Origin: Rhodanobacteraceae bacterium
Lineage (GTDB): Bacteria; Pseudomonadota; Gammaproteobacteria; Xanthomonadales; Rhodanobacteraceae
Reading direction: 5' to 3'
Length of the DNA stretch: 35,807 nucleotides
Assembly (NCBI GenBank): GCA_016790075.1
Contig: JAEUPP010000050.1
Span: 1-35,807, forward strand
Shown piece after piece: positions 1-12,000 of the stretch (positions are counted from its first letter, which is position 1; every line of letters starts with the position of its first letter). Under the pieces are notes generated by a model. That model was not told where the DNA came from and ran no database searches. It worked only from the letters and a program-made list of their open reading frames with translations. The position numbers and the translations under genes are program-made.

Positions 1-1467
1 GTCGGTGTAGCGGCGAGTTACACGCTGCAGGTCACGAATACCGGCACGGCAGCCACGACGGCAGTAGCCACGATCACCGACACGATTCCGGCCGGACTCA
101 CGATAGGTACCTTGCCGGCCGGTTGTACGGCAGCGGGTCAAACCGTGACCTGCAGCATTGCGAGTGGCCTGGCGGTCAGCGCGAGCATCAGCTTCGTGAT
201 CCCGGTAACGCCAACGGCAGCGGCGGTGCCCAGCGTGACGAATACGGCCAGCGTCAGCGGTGGTGGTGATGCAGGCTGCCCGGCCGCGCTGCGCTGTATC
301 GATACCGAAGGCCCGACCGGCGTCAATGCTCCGCAGCTGACCCTGACCAAGACCGCGAGCGCCAGTCCATGGACGGTCGGTGTGGCGGCGAGCTACACGC
401 TGCAGGTCACGAATACGGGAACGGCAGCCACCACGGCAGCCGCCACGATCACCGACACGATTCCGGCCGGACTCACGATAGGCACCTTGCCGCCCGGTTG
501 TACGGCAGCGGGTCAAACCGTGACCTGCACCATTGCGAGTGGCCTGGCGGTCAGCGCGAGCATCAGCTTCGTGATCCCGGTAACGCCAACGGCAGCGGTG
601 GTGCCCAGCGTGACGAATACGGCCACGGTTGGTGGTGGTGGTGATTCAGGCTGTCCAGCCGCACCCCGCTGCAGCGACACCGAAGGTCCAACCGGCGTCA
701 CTACGCCGCAGCTGACCTTGACCAAGACGGCCAGCGCCAGCCCGTGGACGGTCGGTGTGGCGGCGAGCTACACGCTGCAGGTCACGAATACGGGTACGGC
801 AGCCACCACGGCAGCCGCCACGATCACCGACACGATTCCGGCGGGCCTGACCATCGGTACCTTGCCGGCGGGTTGCACGGCAGCGGGTCAAGTCGTGACC
901 TGCACCATCGCCAGCGGCCTGGCCGCGAGCGCCAATGTCAGCTTTGTGATTCCGGTAACCCCGACAGCCGCCGCCATACCGAGTGTGACCAATACGGCCA
1001 GCGTTGGCGGTGGTGGTGATGCAAGCTGTCCGGCCGCACCGCGTTGCACTGACACGGAAGGTCCGACCACGGTTGGTAACGCCAATGTGCCGCTGCTGAC
1101 GCTGACCAAGACGGCCAGTGCAAGTCCGTGGACGGTGGGGGTGGCGGCGAGTTATACGCTGCAGGTCACCAATACCGGTACGGCCGCCACCACCGCGCTG
1201 GCCACGATCACGGACACGATTCCGGCCGGTCTGACCATCGGCACCTTGCCGGCGGGTTGCACGGCAGCAGGTCAGACCGTGACCTGCACCATTGCCAGTG
1301 GTCTGGCCGTGAGTGCGAGCACAAGTTTCGTGATTCCGGTAACGCCGACTGCGGCTGCGGTGCCCAGTGTGACCAACACGGCAACAGTCAGCGGTGGCGG
1401 CGACGCAGGTTGCCCGGCTGCCAGTCGTTGTATCGGCACGGTTGGCCCTGTCGTCGTCAATCTGCCG
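1..1467 (+). repeat. Tandem 375-bp coding repeats
   Basis: Units begin at 1, 376, 751 and 1135, each at the codons for VGVAASYTLQ. Spacings are 375, 375 and 384 bp, all multiples of three. The units are nearly identical at the DNA level, including at silent positions, which suggests recent duplication or gene conversion. The first visible unit is cut by the window edge, so the full copy number is unknown. Confidence 0.9.
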
Positions 1468-1938
1468 GCCAGCGCCGATCTTGAAATCACCAAGTCGGCT
1501 GACAACCTCACTCCGGCAGTTGGTGCCACGGTGAGCTTCACCCTGACCATCCGCAACCTGGGCCCCAGCACCGCAACAAATGTGGTGGTCACGGACGCAT
1601 TGCCGTCGGGCTACACCTTTGTCAGCACTACGGCGAGTCAGGGCAGCTATACGGCCCCGACCTGGGCAGCGGGGACGCTGGCGGTGGGGCAGTCCGCTAC
1701 GTTGCAGATACGGGCGCTAGTCAATCCCGCCGGTGACTATCGCAACGTGGCGTCGATCAGCTCCGACCTGACGGATCCGGTCATGAGCAACAACTCCAAT
1801 GCGGTAATCCTGGTTCCGGCCGGCAGCACTCCGCCGGTTCCGGTTCCGGCCGCCGATCCCCGGGTGTTGTTCATCATGCTGCTGATGTTGTTGGGCCTGG
1901 GCATCTATCGCGTACGGCGTGACGGTTTGCGCTACTAG
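1..1938 (+). CDS. Surface-anchored DUF11 repeat protein, 5' end missing
   Basis: The reading frame is open from the first base to a TAG at 1936-1938, so the N-terminus and signal peptide lie outside the window. The visible 645 residues are four copies of a roughly 125-residue unit, then a single more typical DUF11 domain (about residues 488-610), then a Pro-rich stretch, a hydrophobic segment (VLFIMLLMLLGLGIY) and a basic tail (RVRR). Each unit carries a PAGCTAAGQ-VTC and a GCPAA-RC motif, so four Cys per unit that may form disulfides in the exported protein. DUF11 domains are Ig-like folds typical of large bacterial surface proteins. The Pro/TM/Arg ending resembles PEP-CTERM or IPTL-CTERM sorting signals, but the exact motif is not one I can name. 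The role is probably adhesion or surface structure, by inference. Confidence 0.85.
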   Translation, partial: VGVAASYTLQVTNTGTAATTAVATITDTIPAGLTIGTLPAGCTAAGQTVTCSIASGLAVSASISFVIPVTPTAAAVPSVTNTASVSGGGDAGCPAALRCIDTEGPTGVNAPQLTLTKTASASPWTVGVAASYTLQVTNTGTAATTAAATITDTIPAGLTIGTLPPGCTAAGQTVTCTIASGLAVSASISFVIPVTPTAAVVPSVTNTATVGGGGDSGCPAAPRCSDTEGPTGVTTPQLTLTKTASASPWTVGVAASYTLQVTNTGTAATTAAATITDTIPAGLTIGTLPAGCTAAGQVVTCTIASGLAASANVSFVIPVTPTAAAIPSVTNTASVGGGGDASCPAAPRCTDTEGPTTVGNANVPLLTLTKTASASPWTVGVAASYTLQVTNTGTAATTALATITDTIPAGLTIGTLPAGCTAAGQTVTCTIASGLAVSASTSFVIPVTPTAAAVPSVTNTATVSGGGDAGCPAASRCIGTVGPVVVNLPASADLEITKSADNLTPAVGATVSFTLTIRNLGPSTATNVVVTDALPSGYTFVSTTASQGSYTAPTWAAGTLAVGQSATLQIRALVNPAGDYRNVASISSDLTDPVMSNNSNAVILVPAGSTPPVPVPAADPRVLFIMLLMLLGLGIYRVRRDGLRY

Positions 1939-1943
1939 TGGGA

Positions 1944-1977
1944 TAAAAACGGCGGGGCTTCGCAAGCGGAGCCCCGC
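1944..1977 (-). terminator. Rho-independent terminator for the minus-strand gene
   Basis: A 12-bp stem (1952-1963 with 1966-1977, one T-G wobble, AA at the centre) is preceded on the plus strand by AAAAA at 1945-1949. Read on the minus strand this is a GC-rich hairpin followed by TTTTT, the classic intrinsic terminator. It lies 167 bp past the stop of the minus-strand gene at 2144 and just past the stop of the plus-strand gene at 1938. It may also slow plus-strand transcription, but there is no T-run on that side. Confidence 0.75.
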
Positions 1978-2143
1978 TGCAACAGTCTTCACCTTCTATC
2001 CGCTGATGAACGAGCGTGCATGGCGAGGTGAGTTGGTCCTTGACGGAGATCGCGCAATTGCCGGGACCGAAGGTCAGATCTGCCGCCGTGCATCGCTACC
2101 ATTGCCAACGGCAGCGACGCGGCGGATGAAGACACTTGGAACC

Positions 2144-2695
2144 TCATTGCCCAATGCCACCGGGCAGCTCGAAAACGCAGGGGGGAAGGCCGGAAGAGAA
2201 CGGGTGTTCTTCGATGACTAGGGACTGATCGTCCACCACACCAGGGCCGGCCAGGCTCGGGCTTTCTACGTGACCGCGCACCTTTACCGTGTAGTTGTCC
2301 GCCAGCGAGACCGTACAGGCCACTACGGTTCCGACACTCTTGGCGCGCAGGTTGCTCTCGGTCGTGTCGCCGTCGTTGGAGCACAGTGCACTCAGCGAGT
2401 CATTGGTCGGCGGTACCTGCCGTGCGGTTACCGCCAGGATGCTTCGATTCACCACGATGTCGTATTCGACATGGCCGCGCTCAACCTGGCATTCGGCGAA
2501 ATAGTGGATAACCAACGTGCTGGGGCCGCGGACATTGACGGTCTTGGCGATGAACTCGGCATCCAGCGGACCTGTCGGCACCGGAACGGCGCCGGTATTG
2601 ACTTCGACGTTGATCGCATCAGCAGCGGCCAGCGGGGAAGCCACCAGGCTGAGCATCAGCAGCAGGAGGGATGACGCGCGAGCGTAGACATTCAT
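2144..2695 (-). CDS. Small secreted protein of unknown function
   Basis: This 183-residue protein begins MNVYARASSLLLLMLS and has a clear Sec signal peptide, with likely cleavage after SPLAAA. The mature part has four Cys (in ECQ, LCS, ACT and PCV contexts) and a beta-rich composition with no domain I recognise. The ATG at 2695 is preferred over an in-frame TTG at 2710 because AAGGA sits at a suitable distance upstream of it. The gene is transcribed alone, away from the large exoprotein gene at 3060, and has a terminator at 1944-1977. A periplasmic or extracellular location is likely; no function is assigned. Confidence 0.8.
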   Translation of the reverse strand: MNVYARASSLLLLMLSLVASPLAAADAINVEVNTGAVPVPTGPLDAEFIAKTVNVRGPSTLVIHYFAECQVERGHVEYDIVVNRSILAVTARQVPPTNDSLSALCSNDGDTTESNLRAKSVGTVVACTVSLADNYTVKVRGHVESPSLAGPGVVDDQSLVIEEHPFSSGLPPCVFELPGGIGQ

Positions 2696-3059
2696 GGACC
2701 TGTCCTTCAAGGGGATTAGTGGATTTGTCAGGTGGACGATGTCTGCCTGACCGTCGGTCCCAGCGGCGAGTTAGGTGCAGCGGCAGTCTTTGGGCTACAA
2801 ATGCACTCCGCCTGGAGTGCTTCTACCTACGCAAGGCGGTAGCACTCGGGATCACGCAGCGGAAGGCAGTTGCGGCGGGCGCTTTCACGCAGTGCCGTCG
2901 GGTCCGGTTTGCAGCTGGCTTGCTGGTTTGCCGTAATGGCTCACCTGCCCAGAAGGCTTGGGCGGGCAGCCGGAAACACGCCTATACTTGCCGCGTCTCC
3001 GGCAACGCCAGAGTTCATTGACGCGAAAGCGGCAGGATTGTCGCGAAACAGGGGGCGTC
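2696..3059. other. Divergent intergenic region
   Basis: This 364-bp gap separates two divergent secreted-protein genes, so it should hold promoters for both. It contains a perfect hairpin with 7-bp arms (2803-2809 and 2814-2820, loop GCCT). It also has a plus-strand TATACT at 2983-2988 that could be a -10 box for the large gene, but its best -35 partner (TTGGGC at 2958) is 19 bp away. An AGGGGG ribosome binding site at 3050-3055 precedes the ATG at 3060. I see no other gene here. Confidence 0.5.
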
Positions 3060-6000
3060 ATGTTATCGAGTTCGTTCTCGCTTTGTGCGCGGGCGCTTGG
3101 CGGCTTTGTTGCTGCGCTTGCCACATCGGCCCTCATGGCCTCGACGCTGAATCCGTCGGGAGACCTCGACACCAGCTACGACAGCGACGGCAAGGTCCAG
3201 CACAACTTCGGCACCGTCCTGGTGCCTGCCGACAGCCGCGCGCTGGTGGTGCAGCCCGGCGGCAAGATCGTCGTCGGCGGCGGCTCGAACAACGGCCTGT
3301 ACAAGGACTATGTGCTGACCCGCCTCAACACGAACGGGACCATAGACCCGTCCTTTGGCGACGGCGGCGTCACCCAGACCGACATGGGTTTTGATGACCG
3401 CATCCTGGCGATGGCGCAGAACGTGGCGGGTACCCGCTTCTGCGGCGGCGGCATCAGCGGTGCGCTGTTCGGGGTTGCCTGCTACAGCGCCAACGGCCTG
3501 CTCGATACGGCATTCGCTGCACCGAATGGTTTTGTGCGGGAAAACGCACCGGCTGGCGTCAACGGCGGTTCCAATGTAGGCCGTATCGAAGGCATGACCT
3601 TCGACCGCAACGGCCGGCTTGTCGCCGTGGGCTGGGGTGATTTTCCCAGCGGCCGCGACTGGGTAATCCGCCGCTGGAACAGCGACGGCAGCGGTGATTC
3701 GAGTTTCGGCAATCAGGGCTGGGTCACCGTCGATCACGGCGGCAGCGACAGGGCTTTCGACGTCGCCATTATCCCGGGTGCATCGATCGCGCAGGACATC
3801 ATCGTCGTGACCGGCACACGCACGACGACGCCGAATCGGGCCGTCATCACCTTGCTGAAGATGGACGGTTCTCTGTACACGACCAGTAACCAGATTACGG
3901 GCACCACCGGCAAGGGTTATTTCGAGCCTGGTGGCATGACCCAGTTCCGCGGCGTCGCCGTGCAGAGCGACAACGATCATGTGGTGGTGACAGGGCAGGG
4001 CAATGGGTTTCTGGTCGCGCGCTACTCGCTCTCGACTGCTGGCGCGCAGGTCTCGGCCAACCTCGGCACGGACGGCAACGATGTCGGGTTCCGCGCGCGT
4101 ATTGCCACGGTAGGCGGCAATGAACGGGTCTATGTGAGCGGCACGCGCAACAGCGGTGTTGATTTCGATGTGGCGCGCCTGCCGCTGAACCTTGGCGCGG
4201 CCGAGTACAACACCGGCACCAGCCTGTCGCCGCAAAGCGATTTCGCCCAGGATCTTGCGGTTGACACCAGCAATGGCTTCGTGACGGTCGCCGGCACCAC
4301 ACAGGGCAATCTCAACACCATCGCGGTAACGCGTTATACCGCCGCCGGCGTGCTCGACACGAATTTCGCCACCGATGGCGCCTATTACGCCGCGATCACC
4401 GGTGGCAGTACCGATGAATCCAAGGCGTTTGCGGTACAGGCCGACGGCAAGATGATCGTCGCCGGAACGACCTTCAACAGCAGCGGTGACTACGATCTGC
4501 TGGTCACGCGCATCAACAGCGATGGCACGCGTGACAGCGCGAACTGGGCCAATGCGACGGCAGGCTGGGACACACGCGGCTTCGTCGCCAGCAGTGCGGA
4601 AAGCGTAAGCCCGAACAGTGTGGCGATCGATTCGAATGGCAAGGCGGTCGTCGTCGGCGGCACCAGTGGCACCGGCTTTACCGATTATTTCGCGGTTCGC
4701 TACAACGCCAATGGCACGCTGGATACCGGTTTCGATAGCGATGGCATCGTGCGCGGCAACTGGGGTACGAACTCGCTGGGCAAGGTCGTTGCCATCGATG
4801 CCAGCAACAACGTCATCGTCGGCGGCGAGATCACGCTCAATGGCTCGTTCAAGTTTTCCCGGCTTGCGGCATCGAACGGCGCAGTCGACAACAGCTTCGG
4901 TACCAGCGGCACAGCCACTGTCGATATCGTCGCGGGCCAGTCCGATGTGCTCAAGGCTATGGCCATCGATCCCGGCGGCAAGATCGTTGCTGCGGGCTCC
5001 TGTTTTACCGGCGGCGGAAGCGGCCGCTTCAAGATCTGCCTGGCGCGGCTGAACAGCAACGGCACGCTCGACAACGGATTCGACGGCGACGGCAAGGTCC
5101 TGCACAACGTTGCCGGGCTCGATTCCTTCGACCTGCGTTCGATGCAGTTGCTGCCCGACCTCGATACGCCCAGCACGACCGATTACAAGATCGTCGTAGG
5201 CGGCCAGTACATACAGGACAGTCCCTCCCAGTCGAAGTGGCTGGTTGCGCGCTTCAACATGGATGGTTCGGCGGATACCTCCTTCGGTACCAACGGATAT
5301 CGAAGTTTTACCGCAGGCCCTTCGACCTACATCGGCGCGGCGAACTCGGTTGCGCTGCAGCACGACGAGAAGATCGTCGTATTCGGCGAGAGTTCCGCGC
5401 CGGATACGCAGAACCCGGGCTTCTTCCTGTTCCGCCAGATCACGCTGGCGCGCCTGAACTGGGACGGCTCGCTGGATACGACCTATGGCGACAACGGGTT
5501 TCGTTATGCCACCCAGGGCAGCGATCCGGGTGAGGCCTATCAGGGTTATATTTATCCACAAAGCAATTCGGTGCTGAAAGGCCGCGCGATCGCAGCGAAC
5601 TTCATCATCGCCGGGGATTTTGCTTTCACCCGCTATCGCGAAGACCCGGCACCCCTCAGCGGGGCGGGCACGCCCGATCTGGTCGCCGCCAGCGACAGTG
5701 GCCGCAGCAATACGGACAACATCACCAACGACACGACGCCAACGTTCAGCGGCAGCTGCAGCGAAGGCGAGACGATCTATCTGCTGGTGAACGGGGCCAA
5801 TACGCAGCCACGCACGCGCCAAGTCTGTCCGGCTGGCGGCGTCTATTCGCTGACCCCGTCGCTGCCGGGCATACCACGCACCGGCTATACGATTTCGGCG
5901 ATGTCGCAGAGTGGAATCGGGGACAGCGCCGCGTCGGGATCAATCCAGGTAACGGTCGATGCCGAGATCAACCCGGCGGCAACCATCAGTGTCCCGACCG

Positions 6001-9000
6001 CCGGCAGCAATGTGCCGCTGAACCCGACTGTCAGTGGTACCTCCGAGGCTGTGGCTGATGTGGTCGTGACAACCAGCCATGCACTGGCCGGCGGCTGTGC
6101 CAGCCCCAACCTGGCCAACGGCAACAGCAATGGCAGCGGCAGCGGCAACTGGACCTGCGCCTCGAATTTCAAACAGGGCGCACACACGATTACGGTCAAG
6201 CAAACCGATCTTGCCGGCAATACGGATGCCACGGGTGTCACCCGCAGTTTCAATGTGAAGGTCGCAACGACGACCTCGATCACGAGCAGCGCGAATCCCT
6301 CGAAGTTCGGCCAGAGCGTGACATTCACCGCAACCGTTGCGCCGGCCGGCCCCCACAACCTGGATATTGCCGGTACCAGCGTCCGCTTTGTCGAAGGCGC
6401 GACCACGCTGGCAACCGTGCCGCTGGATGCGGCCGGCCGGGCGACTTACACACCGGCGGGGCTAGGACTCACTGTCGGCCTGCACACGATACAAGCGGTG
6501 TATGACGAGAACGCCTACTGGCTCGCGAGCCAGGACCAACTGGTGCAGGAGGTGCAGAAGGCCGACACCACGACCACGCTGGCCAGCTCGGCCAATCCCA
6601 GTGTGTTTGGACAGCCGATAACGTTCACCGCGACAGTCGCCGCTGTTGCGCCCGGTGCCGGCATTCCGGGTGGAACGGTGGATTTTGTCATCGACGGCGC
6701 TGCGCCGCAGAACGTGGTGCTGGATGCTTCCGGCCGCGCGACACTTTCCACGGCGGCGCTGTCCGTGGGCACCCATACGGTGGTGGCGAGTTACAACGGC
6801 AGCACCAGCTACAACCAGTCCTCGGGTGCGTTGAGCCCGGTGCAAACGGTGAACAAGGCGTCGACTGCGCTGGGGCTGGCCTCGTCATCGAATCCGTCCT
6901 CGCGTGGCCAGAACCTCACGTTTACGGCGACGGTGCTCGCTGTTGTGCCGGGGGCGGGCCTGCCCTCGGGCACGGTGAATTTCTTCCTCGATGGCGCGGC
7001 AACACCAAGCGGCAGTGGCACGCTGACGGCGGGTGTGGCGACCTTCAGCATCAGCACATTGGCTGTCGGCACACATACGCTGACCGCCACTTATCCGGGC
7101 GACGGCAATTTCCTGACCAGCAACGGGACGCTGTCGCCGGTGCAGACCGTCAACAAGGCCAGCTCGACGACAACGCTGGCGTCTTCACTCAACCCGTCGG
7201 TGTTCGGCCAGAGCGTAAGCTTCACCGCCACCGTCGCCGCTGTCGCGCCGGCAAGTGATATCGCAACGGGAACGGTCGACTTCGTCATTGACGGCGGTGC
7301 GCCCCAGGCGGTGACGGTCGATGCGAACGGCAAGGCTACCCTCACTACGGCTGCACTCAGCGGCGGCGGCCACAGTGTGCAGGCAAACTACAGCGGCGAC
7401 GGCAATCTCAATAGCAGCAGCGGCATGCTGACGGGGCAGCAGCAGGTCAGCCGGGCGGATACCGCGACCCAGGTCAGCGCCAGTTCCAATCCGTCCAGCG
7501 TGGGGCAATCGGTCAGCTTCACGGCTACGGTCGCCGCTGTCGCCCCGGGCAGCGGCATACCCGCCGGCAGTGTGAATTTCGTGATCGACGGCGGCACGCC
7601 CCAGCCGGTTGTGCTCGATGCATCGGGCCAGGCGAGCTACAGCACCAGCTCGCTCACGGTCGGGCCGCATAGCGTGGCCGTGTCATACCTTGCCAGCACC
7701 GACTTCAATGCCAGCAGTGCAAACCTGAGTCCGAACCAGGTCGTCAACCGGGGCGATACCCAGGCAACGCTGGCGTCTTCGGCGAACCCATCGCAATACG
7801 GTCAGCCGGTCACGATCACGGCCAGCATTGCCGCAGTGCCGCCGGCCGGTGGTACACCTACCGGAAGCGTCACGTTTTCCGTCGACGGTGGTGCGCCTGG
7901 CGCAGCGGTCACGCTCACCGGCGGCCAGGCGGTGCTGGCCTTGCCCACCCTCAGCGTCGGCACCCACACGGTTGTTGCGAACTACAGCGGTGATGCCGGG
8001 TTCAACCCCACCTCGGCTACGTTGAGCCCGGCCCAGCAGATCGACAAGGCGGCGACAGCCGCGTCGCTCACCAGCACGCCCAACCCGTCGATCCGGGGCC
8101 AGAATGTCGACTTCGTGGCGACCGTCAGCGCCGTTTCTCCAGGCGCGGGTATACCGACCGGCATGGTCCAGTTCTTCCTCGACGGCGCTGCCGCACCGAC
8201 GGCCAGCGTCGCGCTGGCCGGTGGCAGCGCGACTTATTCCAGCGCCGCGCTGGCCCTGGGCCCGCATACCATGGCCGTGAATTACGTCGGTGATGACAAC
8301 TTCGCGGCGTCCACCGCCACGCTGGCGGCGGCGCAGGTCGTCAACGGCGCACCGTCGACGACGACGTTGTCGTCGTCCCTGAATCCTTCCCGCTACGGCC
8401 AGGCGGTGACGTTCACGGCCGCTGTTACCGCGCCGTCCTCGCCGCAGCTTCCGGGTGGCAGCGTGAACTTCGTGATCGACGGTGGCACGCCGCAGCCGGC
8501 CACGCTGGATGGCAACGCCCGCGCGACGTTCACGACTTCAAATCTTGCGGCCGGAACCCACACGGTTGTTGCGAACTATGCGGGTGATGCCAATGCCGCC
8601 GCGAGCAGCGGCACACTGGCACCGGTACAGACGGTCGATCCGGCCATCACGTCCTCGGCACTGGTTTCAAGCGCCAACCCTTCGAGCTTTGGCCAGTCCG
8701 TGACCTTTACGGCCAGCGTCAGCACAAGCGCGCCGAACACGCCGGTAGGCACTGTGGAATTTGTCGTCGACGGCGGTAGTGCCGTGCCCGTGACGCTGGA
8801 TGCAGCGGGCCAGGCTACCTTCACCACATCCGCGCTGAGTGTCGGCACGCATAGCGTCAGCGCCAACTATCCCGGCAGCAGCAACTACGGCGCGAGCAGC
8901 AGCAGCCTGACACCGCAGCAGACGGTCAATGAAGCCGCTGCCGCGGTCGCGCTGCAGAGTTCACAAAATCCCTCGGCGCAGGGTAGTGCGGTGACATTCA

Positions 9001-12000
9001 CCGCGACCGTCACGGCTGTTGCGCCGGCCAGCGGCGTGCCGGCGGGTGCAGTCGACTTCGTCATCGACGGCGGGACGCCAACCACGGTAGCCCTTTCCGC
9101 CGGCGTGGCAACACTCACCACTTCGGCGCTGACGCCGGGTACGCATACGGTGGTCGCGAACTATGACGGCAGTGATCCGCGTTTCCTCACCGGCAGCGCT
9201 ACCCTGACGCCGAATCAGAATGTGTTCCCGGTCGACTATGGCGACGCCCCGGCGCCCTATGCGACGCGGCTGGTGAACGACGGAGCACGCCACCACATGA
9301 CCGGGCCCAGGCTCGGCCTGCTCGTGGATGCCGAACCCGACGGCTTGCCGAGTGCAGACGCCGACGGTGACGATACCAACGCCAGCGACGACGAAGACGG
9401 TGTGAGCGTGGCCGCCGCCCTGGTTCCGGGCCAGAACGCCGCGGCCACCATTACCAGTTCAGCCGCGGCCAAACTCGACGCCTGGATCGACTTCAACAAC
9501 GACGGCGACTGGCTTGATCCGGGTGAGCAGATCTTTGCCGCAACATCTCTTGCTGCGGGAGCGAATACGCTGAGCTTCGCGGTGCCGGCCACGACGGTAG
9601 TGAACAGCAGCGTCTACGCCCGGTTCCGGATTTCTACCGCAGGCGGCCTTTCCTTCTCCGGTTTTGCGCAAGATGGTGAAGTGGAAGATTATAAATTGAC
9701 AACTTCGCCGCTGATCGATCTGCAGGTCACGCAGGCCGAATCGACAGACCCGGTTGTTGCAGGTTCAGGCACAGGCAACCTTGTCTACACCATTAGCGTG
9801 CGCAACAACGGCCCATCCGACGCGAGCGGTGTCGTACTGTCGGAGGCACTGGTGCTGCCCAACGGTGTGAGTCTGGGCAGTGCAATGCCCAGCGCCGGCA
9901 CCTTCAGCGCAGGCTCCTGGACTCTCGGCGCGCTGGCACGAAACACGAGCGCGACCCTGGTGCTGACGCTTACCGCAAACGCCAGCGCGACGGCTGGCAG
10001 CGGCACGGTCTGCACTACGGCCGCCGTCGCCAGCAGCACGGAACCACGAATCAATATCGGCGACGACAGCAGTACTGAGTGCAGCTCGGTGGCGCGGCAG
10101 GTTGATCTGGTCTTGACCCAGACCGAGTCCATAGACCCGGTCATTGCCGGCAGTAGTGCAAACAATCTCGTCTACGTACTGACCGTCGCCAACGCGGGAC
10201 CATCCGTAGCCAGCAACATCGCGATCAGTGATCTGCTGACGCTGCCGGCTGGTGTCACACTCGCCTCCGCCAGTCCCAGCCAGGGCAGTTACACCGGCTC
10301 CAGCTGGGCGCTGGGCAGCCTGGCCAACGGCGCGAGCGCGACGCTGACGCTGAACCTCAGCGCCGGGCCCGGCGCTGCCAGCGCCAGCAATGCGATCTGC
10401 TCCGCGGCGGCGGTAGCCGGACTTGCCGAGCCGCTGATCAACCCGGGCAATGACAACGTGACCACCTGTACCTCGATCTCTCGGATGATCGATCTTGAGG
10501 TCAGCAAGACCGAATCGATAGATCCGGTAGGCGCGGGCAGTGGTCTTGCCAACCTCACCCATGTCGTGAGCGTGAGGAATGCTGGGCCGTCCGATGCCAG
10601 CGGCGTTGTGTTGTCCGAGCTCATCAGCCTGCCGGCTAACGTCGTGATCGATTCCATCACGCCCAGCGGCGCGGGCAGTTATGCATCCGGCAGCTGGGCC
10701 GTAGGCCATCTTGCCGTGAACACGAGCGCTACATTGACGGTGAAGTACACCGTTGCCGCGAACGCCCAGCTCGGCGCGCAGGTATGCGACACGGCAACCG
10801 TTACCGCGAGCAATGAGATACGCGTGAACACGGGCAACGATGCCGCGACGGAATGCACGGCGATAACCCGGCAAGCCGATCTGGCACTGACCAAGACGGC
10901 GAATGTGACGGGAATCGGTGCCGGTCAGCCCTTGACCTATACGCTGACAGTGCGCAACGCCGGCCCCGCTGATGCGAGTGGCGTGGTAGTTACCGATGTG
11001 TTGCCGCCGGCACTGTCGCTGGTCAGCACCAGCGGCTGCAGCCAGGACCCGGCCGGTGCGCCGGCCTGTACCATCGGCACGATACGCAGCGGACAGACCG
11101 CAACTGTGGCCATCAACGTCATGGTCAACGCCAACCCGCCGGCCCAGATCGTCAATACAGCCAGCGTGACAGCGACCGAAGCCGACCCGGTTCCGGCCAA
11201 CAACAATGCCAGCGCCACCGTATCCACCGATGTCATAGCCCCGACAGTAAGCGCCGTGGACACGGCGCTGGCCACGTCGGATCAGGCCCTGAGCAACTGC
11301 GAGACCGTCAATCACCGCGTCACCGGCGCGACGGTGGTGTTCAGCGAAGCCATGAACGCAGCGGATGCCAATACCGTAGCGAACTATCGCCTGGTTCGTG
11401 CCGCACCGACGGCATTGTTAGCGACCAACAGCTGTGCCTCGCCGCCGGGTAGCGATACCGCGATCGCCATGGCGGCCACCTATGACAGCGTATTGCGCAA
11501 GTCCACGCTGAGCTTCGGCGGCCAGTCGATCAGCGATGGCGTCTATCGCCTGCTGGTCTGTGGCAGTCTGCGCGATCTTGCCGGCAATGCCCTGGACGGC
11601 GGCGGCGGTACCGGAACCGATCTGCTGCGTACCTTCCGCGTTGACTCGAACAACTGGCTGCGGGCGGGTCATTTCGATACGTATGATGTTTCCGCCTGCA
11701 GCGCCACGCCGTGGATTTCCAGCGTCCCTGCAGCGGTCAGCGTCAGCGCTGCGCCTGACGTTACCGGCTCACCGCTGTCGGGTTCGGCGCACAACACGAA
11801 CTCGACCACCGGCTTTGATCTGGAACAGTGCGCGGCAGTCCCGGCCGGGCAGGCCGATGCGGTGCTGGAAGCTGACATACGAGTTGATGCCATCGCGGGA
11901 ACGCTGGTCAGCCTTACGCCGACCTGCCGCTTCTTCAGTCAACTGGCCTGTGCGGGTTCGCAGCTGTCCAGCGCCACGGCACCGTTGCTGCTGGGACCTA

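Noticed and set aside
3063-5822. 919-codon open frame antisense to the delta-60 region
   Set aside because: It mirrors the codon structure of the GC-rich repeat gene on the other strand and has no signal peptide, domain or ribosome site. The plus-strand product is clearly recognisable.
6267-9222. Regularly spaced repeats considered as a CRISPR-like array
   Set aside because: Units are about 295 bp, in frame and encode Ig-like domains. No short identical repeats with unique spacers occur.
9765-11315. 516-codon minus-strand open frame in the DUF11 block
   Set aside because: Repeat-derived shadow of the four DUF11 units.
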